Part shown: piece after piece, positions 10,771 to 22,340 of the stretch
Numbering within the stretch: position 1 is the first letter of the stretch
Layout: each line of letters starts with the position of its first letter
Origin: Thamnaconus septentrionalis
Taxonomy: Eukaryota > Chordata > Actinopteri > Tetraodontiformes > Monacanthidae
Reading direction: 5' to 3'
Length of the DNA stretch: 64,000 nucleotides
NCBI GenBank assembly: GCA_009823395.1
Contig: CM020507.1
Span: 5,212,501 to 5,276,500, forward strand
Notes under the pieces: model-generated
Told to the model about the DNA's origin: nothing
What the model saw: only the letters and a program-made list of their open reading frames with translations
Databases searched by the model: none
Program-made: the position numbers and the translations under genes

Positions 10771-13700
10771 TTGGTTGAAATGTGACGGTCCTCCCATAGA
10801 GCTTAAAGTTCAGGAAATTTCTCTCCTCCACGACCGTCAACATAGCAATAAATCTGCCTGAACATCCATTGATTTTTTGGAGTGACTGTTTAATCAATAT
10901 TTTACCATTATTACCCTAATCAGTATTTTTTTTCCCCTTTGGACACGACTTTGCTCGCAGCTCCAGCCCACTGTGACCCCGTCGAGAGGTCCAAACATTT
11001 TACGCTTTTGGTTTTCCTGTTTTAAAAGATGTTGCCTGGCAGCGGCTGGAGCTCGCAGCCAGCGTCTCTGCTCTGGCTGGCCTCCCGGCCCCGTTTAATG
11101 GCTTTGCTCTTAACGTTTCCATCATCATTTAGCACAGCTCGTGAGTCATGCGTTGCGTCAAAGTCAAGGTGAGGCTCCCACACATGAAAGATTCATCCCC
11201 GGCCCTCTTTTATGTCCACGCTGGGTTTGTTCTGGATATTTCACATCATACTGTGATGTCCCTTTTATGCAATAAACACAGGAAATGGTTTGGTTTTGCT
11301 TTTGTTTGTTTGTTTTATCTTTCTCTCTGCGACTCCTGTGGTCTTTGAAAAGAGTCTGACAGAATAAATCCTAGAGTATCCTCAGTTTTCTGAGTAGTCG
11401 GTCCATCCCGAGTGAGCCACTTCTGGTTGTTTATTACTGTGTGAGCAGCACAAATCCCAGGGAATCTCATCTTTCCGATTCTGATTTGGCCCACTTGTTG
11501 TGTAGCTCTGAGTTGGACGCATCAGATTTCTTCATGACCTCAGTCTGAATGGGGGTGCGGTCAAAATCGAAATGAATCGCGACTTTTGAGGTGACGGGAA
11601 TCACAAACTAAACTGAGGTCCTGCTCGGACGAGTCGGAGTTGCAGCACACGTCATCTTTCCCCTCAGTCAACTGTCGTCTGCTTCGGTTGCACAATAACC
11701 TTGAAGTGAAGTGGAGTCTGCACGCTGACGTCTCCCCATGACCTTGTTTACTTCTGCTAATGTGCTTCTCAGTGCAGGCCAACTCACACCAGGGACGTGA
11801 CCGCTGAGGTCAACTGTGACAGGATATTGAGCAACAGTTCTGCTGTTGTCACAATTTATTTTCTTTCACAGTTGCACTTTTTTGTTTTTACATTAAAATG
11901 CAAAAACATGAATTTCAGTTTGAAGTCAACACTTCCTGCTTTTGTCTCCCTTTAATTTCATGCATTTTTTTTTTAAAGAGTTACACAATGATCCTCCTAC
12001 ATCCAGCTGCTGTTCAGGCGTGAAATCTTTCATTTTAATTTCAAAACCCAGCCCAGGATCAGAACCTGAGTGCGCTGGTGGAAATGCGTTGCTGGCGATG
12101 GCACCCCTGCGCCGCATAACTCATCATTTATCAGCCTCGTGCCTGTCGCCTTAAATGCTGCTGCCGCTCGGGCCTCATTATTCAGCCGAGCTGCAGCCGC
12201 AGCAGCAGTTCCTAGCTTGTGCCTGAGCGACGTGACCTCCAGCGCCCCCTCTCTGCGTCTTGCCGTGGCTGAGCGATGAGACCAAGAGGTTTGCAGAAGG
12301 AAAAACTGTCGGTGCCTATCGGGATGAACTGATGACAAACACCGCAGAACCTTTTCACACGTCGAAGTGCGAAAAGTGAGCGGCGGTGGCGCGACGGCGG
12401 CGTCGTCCCTTCATGGTCTTGTCGGAAAAGTCGCTAATTGGATGAGTAATTGCTGCGTGACAGTGGGAGTAATTTTTGGTGGGTTAGGGTTAAGGTTGAA
12501 ATCAGGGTTTGGGTTAGCGTGTTGGAATTAGGGTTAGGGTTTCAGGGTGTGATGGGTGTGATGTGATAGATTCCACTCTCAGAACCATCTGTACCTTTTT
12601 AAAGCATCTGATTCTTGTTTTTGTGCTCTTTATTTATTATTTTTTTTACGTCAGTAACAAACAATAGGAGAAGCAAATTGACTATCACCCACTGGTAATG
12701 TTGTAGGATGGCTGCATAGAACAGCAGCCAGACGCTGGTACTGTTGGTACCAGTGTCAAAAAATCACACTCAAATTTATGACAGCAAAGGGTAACATTCG
12801 CAATCTGGAGACTACTTTCATGTGGACGGTGAAGTCATCAAACCACCTGCATTCTCGCATTCTGGACTTTTCATCATCATCATTAATCTTGTTGGTCGTG
12901 TCTGAAATGGTGTGAAACTTCTCTTCCCTGGTGCTTTTCTATTTTCTCTGCTTTCTTTTTTTGTCACGTGGAACTTTTCCATGCAGCTATTATCTCAAAA
13001 GCATACAGAAAAATCTTTTTATTTTTGGACTTGAAGCCCCCACCTGTATTTTTTTCTTTATTTTCTTCTGGGGGTTTCATCGACAGCTTGCAGCAGTTGA
13101 ATGTGATACAGACATTTTGCACACTCAATTTGCTCGCATTTGGGTTGTTTATTTCCGAGGTGACAGCGTTGCGAGCCTGCAGGCATCTCCTCACTCTTCC
13201 AGCTTGCAGCAGTTACCTTCTGTTATCTTCACATTGTAAGAGAAGCTGCTGGGCTTAGGAACAATAGAAGATTGGAGTGTTGCATGATGGATGTGCAAGA
13301 TTTGGCTGTTGAAATCCAATCGATCCAGCTTCTGGGCCGAGGGTAAGTTTTGCACAGAAAATGCAAAAATCTTTATTATAACGAAAAACAAAATAATATG
13401 GATATTTTCAAGAAGTGCTTATGAAGAAGTGTTTTAAAAACGAGAAGCAAAAGAAGCGCTGACGTGAAGATCAATAAGGGAATTACAGCTCCTTATTTAA
13501 AAAAAAAAGGCACAGAATAATGTTCTGCTTTTAATTACCTTCCACGCGAGCACAGAAGCTCTTCATCTCAGCTGCCGCGGCTGCACATTTGCTGAAACAT
13601 TTTGTAATGAATCACCAGTGGAATCACTCGTCGGCTTTAAATTGCTTTTAACTGCGTTCGCCTCAGCAGAGACTCGTCACGAGCACATAATCCACAAAAG

Positions 13701-15524
13701 TGTCTCCGCCACAGCTTTTTTTTCTGACGGCAGAGGGCTCTCTGCTGCTCCCTCCAGACCATGTAACGTCATAAATGTTTTAGATTGAATAGATAAATAA
13801 ATAAAAATAAAACTCGGCATGCAGCTCGAATGAAACTCCTGCTAAGGTGCAGAGAGGAAGGAAGTCCGACTCCTGCCTTCTTCTCCTGGACGGCTGATTT
13901 ATTTTATTCCTTATTGGAAAAAAGAAAAATGCTACATTTTAATAAGGCATAAATAAATAAACAACAGTGATCTTGAACACTCTACCTTTTGTTTGGACGC
14001 AACAGTCGCTGGATGTGAAAGTGAAAATTTAAATGAAAGTGAAAATTTCTGCCGATGTTTTACTGGGTTGATCTGGACTGTTCATCTGACTGATGGCCGC
14101 AGTCACGACAACTGATCCTGGTGGGCTTTGTTGATATCTTATCAAAAGAACAAAACAAGCCAACAGCCAAGTAAGACAATATCTGTTGCGCAGACGGAAA
14201 CACTGAGCATTTCTGAAGTGTTGCACAACGATGAGGCTGACTTTATGCTTAAAGCCTTGTTTGTTTGTTTTTTCTTTCTTAGTCTGACTTCATGATGTGA
14301 GTCTGAAAGATGTGGAGGAAGCTGCTGGGCCAGATGAGGAGAGGGAAATAAAAAAGAAGATGACGTCTGAGTTACAGACTACATGCACCCACTCTCCTCC
14401 CCTGCAGTATCTCGCCCATGGTCTTTTCTCAATGGCAGACTTCAAAAAGGCGGCGAGGAAATAAAGGAGTGAGAACGACGGCGGGGAGATTGTGTGAAGG
14501 CCGTGTTGCCATTTTACACACGTACTCCGACAGATTCCTGATCTGGGTCTCGTATTCGAGTCGGTCCAAAGGTTTGACTTTACAGAGATGCATCATCCTC
14601 TCCTCCTCCGCTGCCTTTTATCTGGGATCAGGGTTGACGCAAGGACGGCCCGATGACTGTAACCATCACGCACAGCAACGATAAACACCATACCTAATAA
14701 TTGGGTTTACAGTGAGCGGCTGCTGCTTGCCTGTGAAAGCTTATCTCAAATGAAACACAAAGTTGACCGGAGGGCAAAACAATCCTTCTCAGCCTGTTAC
14801 TGTGAAACACCACATCTTAAAGGAGTAGTTGGTCTTTTTTTTTTTTTTTTTGTCCCTGCGAGGAAAACATCATAATTTCAACACTGAGGAGGCAGAAAAT
14901 GAGAAGGTCTGTATCACCGTCGTTCTTGTTATTATGACCATGAGACAAATTAATGTGCGAACGAGCGGTAAATTTCCAAAAGGTCTTGCAAAACAACCCA
15001 CAAGGTCGACTTTGTTATCGAGAGCATCTGAGCCACCGTTTAACCAGAGGGAGTTGCTGACGGAGACATTTTCCAGATGCAGTGGCTATATTTTCCTTGT
15101 ATCTGAGGAAACAAACCTAAAGGAGGAGCTCCCTCAAGAAAAAAGGTGACTGGATAAACATTCTGCCCATCATAATCAAAGCAGAGCAGCAAAACAGCCA
15201 ACAACTGCTTCCAATTTGCGACAATGTGAGGCAAACGCTCGATGCACATTAGCACGCTGGGAGCAAACAGCGAACACAGTACTGAAACTGAACTATGACT
15301 AAACTCAGTCAGGAGCACTGAAGAACTACCTGCTGTGCAAAAACTGCTCTGACTTAAACATCCACACATCTCGGAGCCGCGACTGTTCATTGTAGTGATA
15401 GCAGCTAGCCGCTTCCTGCTTCTAATGCCAGCTACCTGCAGCCGCCAGCTGCTTCTCCTGGGCCGCTTGAAACTGCTTCAGGTTTGGAGCTTTTGAACTA
15501 TTGGTTCTCTTTACCCTGGAGTGC
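10771..15524. other. intergenic, no gene seen
   Basis: Downstream of ppil2 and its SINE. Only the TTAGGG-rich patch at 12,481 and short homopolymers (e.g. T18 near 14,834) stand out; all open frames are short and show no family pattern. Confidence 0.6.
12481..12549 (+). repeat. degenerate TTAGGG-rich patch, inverted relative to the satellite
   Basis: GGGTTAGGGTTAAGG, GAAATCAGGGTTTGGGTT and AATTAGGGTTAGGG occur together. The GAAAT spacer between G-rich hexamers resembles the reverse complement of the satellite unit 3 kb to the right. Hence it is probably a small diverged and inverted piece of the same family rather than chance. Confidence 0.55.
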
Positions 15525-18500
15525 ACAACACTCCATGGAGTTCAATGCAAGTCTATGGGGTCAAATTTCAACTTTGGCCTAGAGACATGGGGCCACTTGC
15601 TTTTTCATCAGGAGCCCCCAAGAAGCGCCCACGCCAAATTTGGGGCTTCTAGTACTTGAGGAACCCCGAAACCCTAACCCTAATTTCAGCTAACCCTAAC
15701 CCTAACCCTAGTTTGAGGCTTATCGTTAACCCTAATTCAATGCAAGTCTATGGGGTGAAATTTCAACTTTGTCCTAGAGACATGGGGCCACTTGCTTTTT
15801 CATCAGGAGCCCCCAAGAAGCGCCCATGCCAAATTTGGGACTTCTAGTAGTTGAGGAACCCCGAAACCCTAACCCTAACCCTAACCCTAGTTTCAGGCTT
15901 ATCGTTAACCCTAGTTCAATGCAAGTCTATTTGAAATTTCAACTTTGTCCTAGAGACATGGGTGCCCATCACGCCAAGAAGCGCCCACGCCAAATTTGGG
16001 GCTTCTAGTAGTTGAGGAACCCCATAACCCTAACCCTAATTTCAGCTAACCCTAACCCTAACCCTAGTTTCAGCGTTACCGTTAACCCTAATTTAATACA
16101 AGTCTATGGGGTGAAATTTCAACTTTGTCCTAGAGACATGGGGCCACTTGCTTTTTCATCAGGAGCCCCAAGAAGCTTCTAGTAATTGAGGCCAAATTTG
16201 GGGCTTCTAGTAATTGAGGAACCCCAAAACCCTAACCCTAACCCTAACCCTAGTTTGAGGCTTATCGTTAACCCTAATTCAATGCAAGTCTATGGGTGAA
16301 ATTTCAACTTTGTCCTAGAGACATGGGTTTTCATCAGGAGCCCCAAGAAGCGCCCACGCCAAATTTGGGGCTTCTAGCACTTGAGGAACTCCAAACCCTA
16401 ACCCTAATTTCAGCCTTGTCGTAACCCTAACCCTAACCCTAGTTTCAGCCTTATCGTTAACCCTAATTCAATGCAAGTCTATGGGGTGAAATTTCAACTT
16501 TGTCCTAGAGACATGGGGCCACTTGCTTTTTCATCAGGAGCCCCAAGAAGCGCCCACGCCAAATTTGGGGCTTCTAGTACTTGAGGAACCCCAAAACCCT
16601 AACCCTAATTTCAGCTAACCCTAACCCTAGTTTGAGGCTTATCGTTAACCCTAATTCAATGCAAGTCTATGGGTGAAATTTCAACTTTGTCCTAGAGACA
16701 TGGGGCCACTTGCTTTTTCATCAGGAGCCCCAAGAAGCGCCCACGCCAAATTTGGGGCTTCTAGTAGTTGAGGAACCCCGAAACCCTAACCCTAACCCTA
16801 ACCCTAGTTTCAGCCTTATCATTAACCCTAGTTCAATGCAAGTCTATGGGGTGAAATTTCAACTTTGTCCTAGAGACATGGGGCCACTTGCTTTTTCATC
16901 AGGAGCCCCAAGAAGCGCCCACGCCAAATTTGGGGCTTCTAGTAGTTGAGGAACCCCAAAACCCCTAACCCTAATTTCAGCTAACCCTAACCCTAACCCT
17001 AGTTTCAGCCTTATCGTTAACCCTAATTCAATGCAAGTCTATGGGGTGAAATTTCAACTTTGTCCTAGAGACATGGGGCCACTTGCTTTTTCATCAGGAG
17101 CCCCAAGAAGCGCCCACGCCAAATTTGGGGCTTCTAGTACTTGAGGAACCCCCCCTAACCCTAATTTCAGCTAACCCTAACCCTAACCCTAGTTTCAGCC
17201 TTATCGTTAACCCTAATTCAATTCAAATCTATGGGGTGAAATTTCAACTTTGTCCTAGAGACATGGGGCCACTTGCTTTTTCATCAGGAGCCCCCAAGAA
17301 GCGCCCACGCCAAATTTGGGGCTTCTAGCACTTGAGGAACTCCGAAACCCTAACCCTAATTTCAGCCTTATGCGTAACCCTAACCCTAACCCTAGTTTCA
17401 GCCTTATCGTTAACCCTAATTCAATGCAAGTCTATGGGGTCAAATTTCAACTTTGTCCTAGAGACATGGGGCCACTTGCTTTTTCATCAGGAGCCCCCAA
17501 GAAGCGCCCACGCCAAATTTGGGGCTTCTAGTACTTGAGGAACCCCAAAACCCTAACCCTAATTTCAGCTAACCCTAACCCTAGTTTGAGGCTTATCGTT
17601 AACCCTAATTCAATGCAAGTCTATGGGGTGAAATTTCAACTTTGTCCTAGAGACATGGGGCCACTTGCTTTTTCATCAGGAGCCCCCAAGAAGCGCCCAC
17701 GCCAAATTTGGGGCTTCTAGTAGTTGAGGAACCCCGAAACCCTAACCCTAACCCTAACCCTAGTTTCAGCCTTATCATTAACCCTAGTTCAATGCAAGTC
17801 TATGGGGTGAAATTTCAACTTTGGCCTAGAGACATGGGGCCACTTGCTTTTTCATCAGGAGCCCCCAAGAAGCGCCCACGCCAAATTTGGGGCTTCTAGT
17901 AGTTGAGGAACCCCGAAACCCTAACCCTAATTTCAGCTAACCCTAACCCTAACCCTAGTTTCAGCCTTATCGTTAACCCTAATTCAATGCAAGTCTATGG
18001 GGTGAAATTTCAACTTTGTCCTAGAGACATGGGGCCACTTGCTTTTTCATCAGGAGCCCCCAAGAAGCGCCCACGCCAAATTTGGGGCTTCTAGTACTTG
18101 AGGAACCCCAAAACCCTAACCCTAATTTCAGCTAACCCTAACCCTAACCCTAGTTTCAGCCTTATCGTTAACCCTAATTCAATTCAAATCTATGGGGTGA
18201 AATTTCAACTTTGTCCTAGAGACATGGGGCCACTTGCTTTTTCATCAGGAGCCCCCAAGAAGCGCCCACGCCAAATTTGGGGCTTCTAGTAGTTGAGGAA
18301 CCCCAAAACCCTAACCCTAATTTCAGCTAACCCTAACCCTAACCCTAGTTTCAGCCTTATCGTTAACCCTAATTCAATGCAAGTCTATGGGGTGAAATTT
18401 CAACTTTGTCCTAGAGACATGGGGCCACTTGCTTTTTCATCAGGAGCCCCCAAGAAGCGCCCACGCCAAATTTGGGGCTTCTAGTAGTTGAGGAACCCCA

Positions 18501-20615
18501 AAACCCTAACCCTAATTTCAGCTAACCCTAACCCTAGTTTCAGCCTTATCGTTAACCCTAATTCAATGCAAGTCTATGGGGTGAAATTTCAACTTTGTCC
18601 TAGAGACATGGGGCCACTTGCCATTTCATCAGGAGCCCCCAAGAAGCAGCCACGCCAAATTGGGGCGTCTAGCACTTGAGGAACTCCGAAACCCTAACCC
18701 TAATTTCAGCCTTATGCGTAACCCTAACCCTAACCCTAGTTTCAGCCTTATCGTTAACCCTAATTCAATGCAAATCTATGGGGTGAAATTTCAACTTTGT
18801 CCTAGAGACATGGGGCCACTTGCTTTTTCATCAGGAGCCCCCAAGAAGCGCCCACGCCAAATTTGGGGCTTCTAGTAGTTGAGGAACCCCGAAACCCTAA
18901 CCCTATTTTCAGCTAACCCTAACCCTAACCCTAGTTTCAGCCTTATCGTTAACCCTAATTTAATACAAGTCTATGGGGTGAAATTTCAACTTTGTCCTAG
19001 AGACATGGGGCCACTTGCTTTTCATCAGGAGCCCCAAGAAGCGCCCACACCAAATTTGGGGCTTCTAGTAGTTGAGGAACCCCAAAACCCTAACCCTAAT
19101 TTCAACTAACCCTAACCCTAACCCTAGTTTCAGCCTTATCGTTAACCCTAGTTCAATGCAAGTCTATGGGGTGAAATTTCAACTTTGTCCTAGAGATATG
19201 GGGCCACTTGTTTTTTCATCAGGAGCCCCCAAGAAGCGCCCACGCCAAATTTGGGACTTCTAGTAGTTGAGGAAGCCCAAAACCCTAACCCTAATTTCAG
19301 CTAACCCTAACCCTAACCCTAGTTTCAGCCTTATCGTTAACCCTAATTCAATGCAAGTCTATGGGGTGAAATTTCAACTTTGTCCTAGAGACATGGGGCC
19401 ACTTGCTTTTTCATCAGGAGCCCCCAAGAAGCGCCCACGCCAAATTTGGGGCTTCTAGTAGTTGAGGAACCCCAAAACCCTAACCCTAATTTCAGCTAAC
19501 CCTAACCCTAACCCTAGTTTCAGCCTTATCGTTAACCCTAATTCAATGCAAGTCTATGGGGTGAAATTTCAACTTTGTCCTAGAGACATGGGGCCACTTG
19601 CCATTTCATCAGGAGCCCCCAAGAAGCAGCCACGCCAAATTGGGGCGTCTAGCACTTGAGGAACTCCGAAACCCTAACCCTAATTTCAGCCTTATGCGTA
19701 ACCCTAACCCTAACCCTAGTTTCAGCCTTATCGTTAACCCTAATTCAATGCAAATCTATGGGGTGAAATTTCAACTTTGTCCTAGAGACATGGGGCCACT
19801 TGCTTTTTCATCAGGAGCCCCCAAGAAGCGCCCACGCCAAATTTGGGGCTTCTAGTAGTTGAGGAACCCCGAAACCCTAACCCTATTTTCAGCTAACCCT
19901 AACCCTAACCCTAGTTTCAGCCTTATCGTTAACCCTAATTTAATACAAGTCTATGGGGTGAAATTTCAACTTTGTCCTAGAGACATGGGGCCACTTGCTT
20001 TTTCATCAGGAGCCCCCAAGAAGCGCCCACACCAAATTTGGGGCTTCTAGTAGTTGAGGAACCCCAAAACCCTAACCCTAATTTCAACTAACCCTAACCC
20101 TAACCCTAGTTTCAGCCTTATCGTTAACCCTAGTTCAATGCAAGTCTATGGGGTGAAATTTCAACTTTGTCCTAGAGATATGGGGCCACTTGCTTTTTCA
20201 TCAGGAGCCCCCAAGAAGCGCCCACGCCAAATTTGGGACTTCTAGTAGTTGAGGAAGCCCAAAACCCTAACCCTAATTTCAGCTAACCCTAATTTCAGCC
20301 TTAACACTAACCCTAATGCCATACAAGTCTATGGGGGTCAAAGGTCAACTTTGTCCAAGAGACGTGGGGCCACTTGCTTTTTCATCAAGATCCCTCTACC
20401 ACGTGAGGAACCCCGAAACACTAAACCCTAATTTGAGCCTTAAGCGTAACCCTAAACCCTCATTTGAGCCTTAAGCGTAACCCTAACCCTAATTTCAGCC
20501 TTAACCCTAGAACTAATGCCATGCAATTCTATGAGGTGAAATTTCAACTTTGTCCTAGAGACATGGGTTCACTTGCTTTTTCATCAGGATCCCCCAAGAA
20601 GCACCCACGCCCACC
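15525..20615. repeat. ~195-bp tandem satellite containing telomere-type CCCTAA runs
   Basis: About 27 head-to-tail units fill roughly 5.1 kb. The best-preserved units (17,903; 18,098; 18,293; 18,488) are exactly 195 bp apart. Each holds two short runs of the vertebrate telomere hexamer (CCCTAA on the plus strand, two to four copies each), separated by a short spacer. A non-telomeric block follows, recognisable by CTATGGGGTGAAATTTCAAC, GACATGGGGCCACTTGC and GCGCCCACGCCAAATTTGGG. Units at both ends (15,525-16,700 and after 20,260) are more diverged or truncated than central ones, as expected for homogenisation by unequal exchange. No gene or transposon ends are visible inside. The G-rich strand is the minus strand. 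Confidence 0.95.
18293..20248. repeat. higher-order duplication (~975 bp, five units) inside the satellite
   Basis: Two consecutive five-unit blocks, 18,293-19,266 and 19,267-20,248, match unit by unit, including rare variants: CCATTTCATC for CTTTTTCATC, AAGAAGCAGCC, CCCTATTTTC, and TTTAATACAAG. The variant landmarks are 980-982 bp apart. The blocks differ by one extra CCCTAA hexamer in the second copy, single-base homopolymer indels and few substitutions, so the duplication is recent. Confidence 0.85.
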
Positions 20616-21850
20616 TGTCAATCAGGTGCGGCAGCAGCTCTGCCAACAGTTGGCAGATTCTTGCCTGACATCGCCCGACACTCGTCCCACTCTGCCGCCA
20701 TTGGACCAACGGCCTGTCAGCCAAACGCCCTGGCCAACGGTGGCGGCTCGGTGGAGTGGGAGGGACGCGGGAGGATGCAACGGCTGTCGCCATGGTGACA
20801 GCGGATGCTGAGCACTGCCACGACTTTGTGTAGGCCGAGTCTGAATGAAGATGACATCACTCGGTGAGTCGAGAGAAAAACAACATCTCTTCAGCTCCCC
20901 AGCCTCCCTCTCTCTCTATCTCTCTTTCTTTCTCTCTCTCCCCCTCTCCCCTCCTTCTCACTCCCTCTGTCCATGACGATAACACCAAATGTTATTTCGA
21001 TGTGGGGGAGGAAGGAGAAGTGGGAGGGGGGCTCAAGAGGTTTGTTATGTTGAACAGAAATGCCCGTAAAATGAAATCTTAATCTTCAGCAAAGAGAGTC
21101 TCTGTAACAAAGAGCCTCATCGAGGTTCAACCACCACATTGTATTAGCCTGTGGATGATGCTGTTGTTTTCTTTGTTTTCTTTGTTTTCTTTGCTAACCC
21201 TAACCCCCCTCCGTCCCCCCCCAAAAAAAAACTCTTGATTGCATAAATGTCCAGAATGTCCAAACACAGGATGTCAAACATTACGAAAGCTCCTAAATAT
21301 TTTTTTTTTGTGCCACAGCTGCGGTCGAGGAACGAGCAACACCGTTGCTTTTTATCAGCTGCAGCAGTGCCAAGCAGCTGGTCGCCGCCACCGCCGCCGC
21401 CGCTGCCGCTCTTCTGTCCCCAGGTGACAGCAGGGAAACGCTGGCCTGTTGTTTGGATGCGGCGTCTCTCCTCCCTCGCTAACTGTGCACTCATCCTCCC
21501 TCCCTCTCTTTCTCTGGCTCTGACTCACTGCTCCAGGGAAGTAGGGCCGGCCCCTCCCGCCTATGACATCACAGGGCTGGAAATAGCAGCAGCACTAAAG
21601 CTTCCAGTCATGAGAGCCCGCTGTGCTGCGAAGCCCCACCACCCGCGGAGCGGGGGGGGGGCACAGGGCAGATGGGACTGGCAACGTTAGCAAATTAATA
21701 ATTGACAGAGGTGACGATGAAGTGGCGGCGGCAACAAGTTGGACAGGAAGTGGCTGCTGCAACATTTAGGCTTCAGGGCTGTGGGTGGGCAACAGTTGTT
21801 ATATATACTGTGTGTATATGTATATACACCAACTATATATCGATATATGT

Positions 21851-21895
21851 ACACTACCAGTCTGAAGTTAGGACACAACTTCTGACCGGTAGTGT
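21851..21895. mobile_element. back-to-back terminal inverted repeats of the same Tc1-like family
   Basis: ACACTACCAGTCTGAAGT (21,851-21,868) and its near-perfect reverse complement (21,878-21,895; 16 of 18) are separated by only 9 bp. This is what remains when almost all internal sequence of a MITE is lost; it would fold as a hairpin. Confidence 0.6.
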
Positions 21896-22179
21896 GAATA
21901 TAAAACGAAAGTAAATGAAAAACCTTGAGGTGACGCTTGTTCCACCCCATCACCAAATGGATTTAATTAAATTAAGGAACCAGTGATTAGTGATCCAGGT
22001 CGTCCTTCCTGCCTCACTGCTGCCAATGGATTAAATATATCGTTGTGGCCTGTGCGGCACAAAGAGTCTAACTGTTTAATGAAATAAAGAAATAGGTTTC
22101 ACCTAAATCATTCATGTCTGAAAAGATTTATTTGTCTATTTATCTATTATCATTTATATAGTGATGGATTCATTCAATT

Positions 22180-22340
22180 TTTCCAATTTTAGCCCTGCAT
22201 ATTCTTAACTCACTGCCCTGATGGGTTGATGGATGAGTCACATGACCACAGGCAGGATTCGAACCTGCCACAAGTGAGAGCTTCTCACCACCAACATTCC
22301 CTCGACGGCACCAAGGCCCCGCTTGCTGCTTGTCAGCATC
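22180..22340 (-). mobile_element. tRNA-derived SINE remnant
   Basis: The minus strand has a perfect B-box GGTTCGAATCC (22,265-22,255) inside a T-arm-like stem GCAGG...CCTGC. Upstream sequence does not close into an acceptor stem or D-arm, so it is read as a SINE head, not a tRNA gene. Confidence 0.4.

Noticed and set aside
15656..20431. A ladder of ~63-codon open frames with nearly identical translations, one per satellite unit
   Set aside because: They arise because the unit is 195 bp (65 codons) with one in-frame stop. Most copies begin at TTG rather than ATG, there is no splice or promoter context, and truncated units break the frame. Treated as non-coding satellite.
15525..20615. Tandem array as a CRISPR
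   Set aside because: The whole unit is repeated, with no short direct repeat plus unique spacers, and the genome is eukaryotic.
22180..22340. tRNA gene on the minus strand
   Set aside because: Good T-arm and B-box, but no matching acceptor stem, D-arm or anticodon arm; better explained as a SINE remnant.
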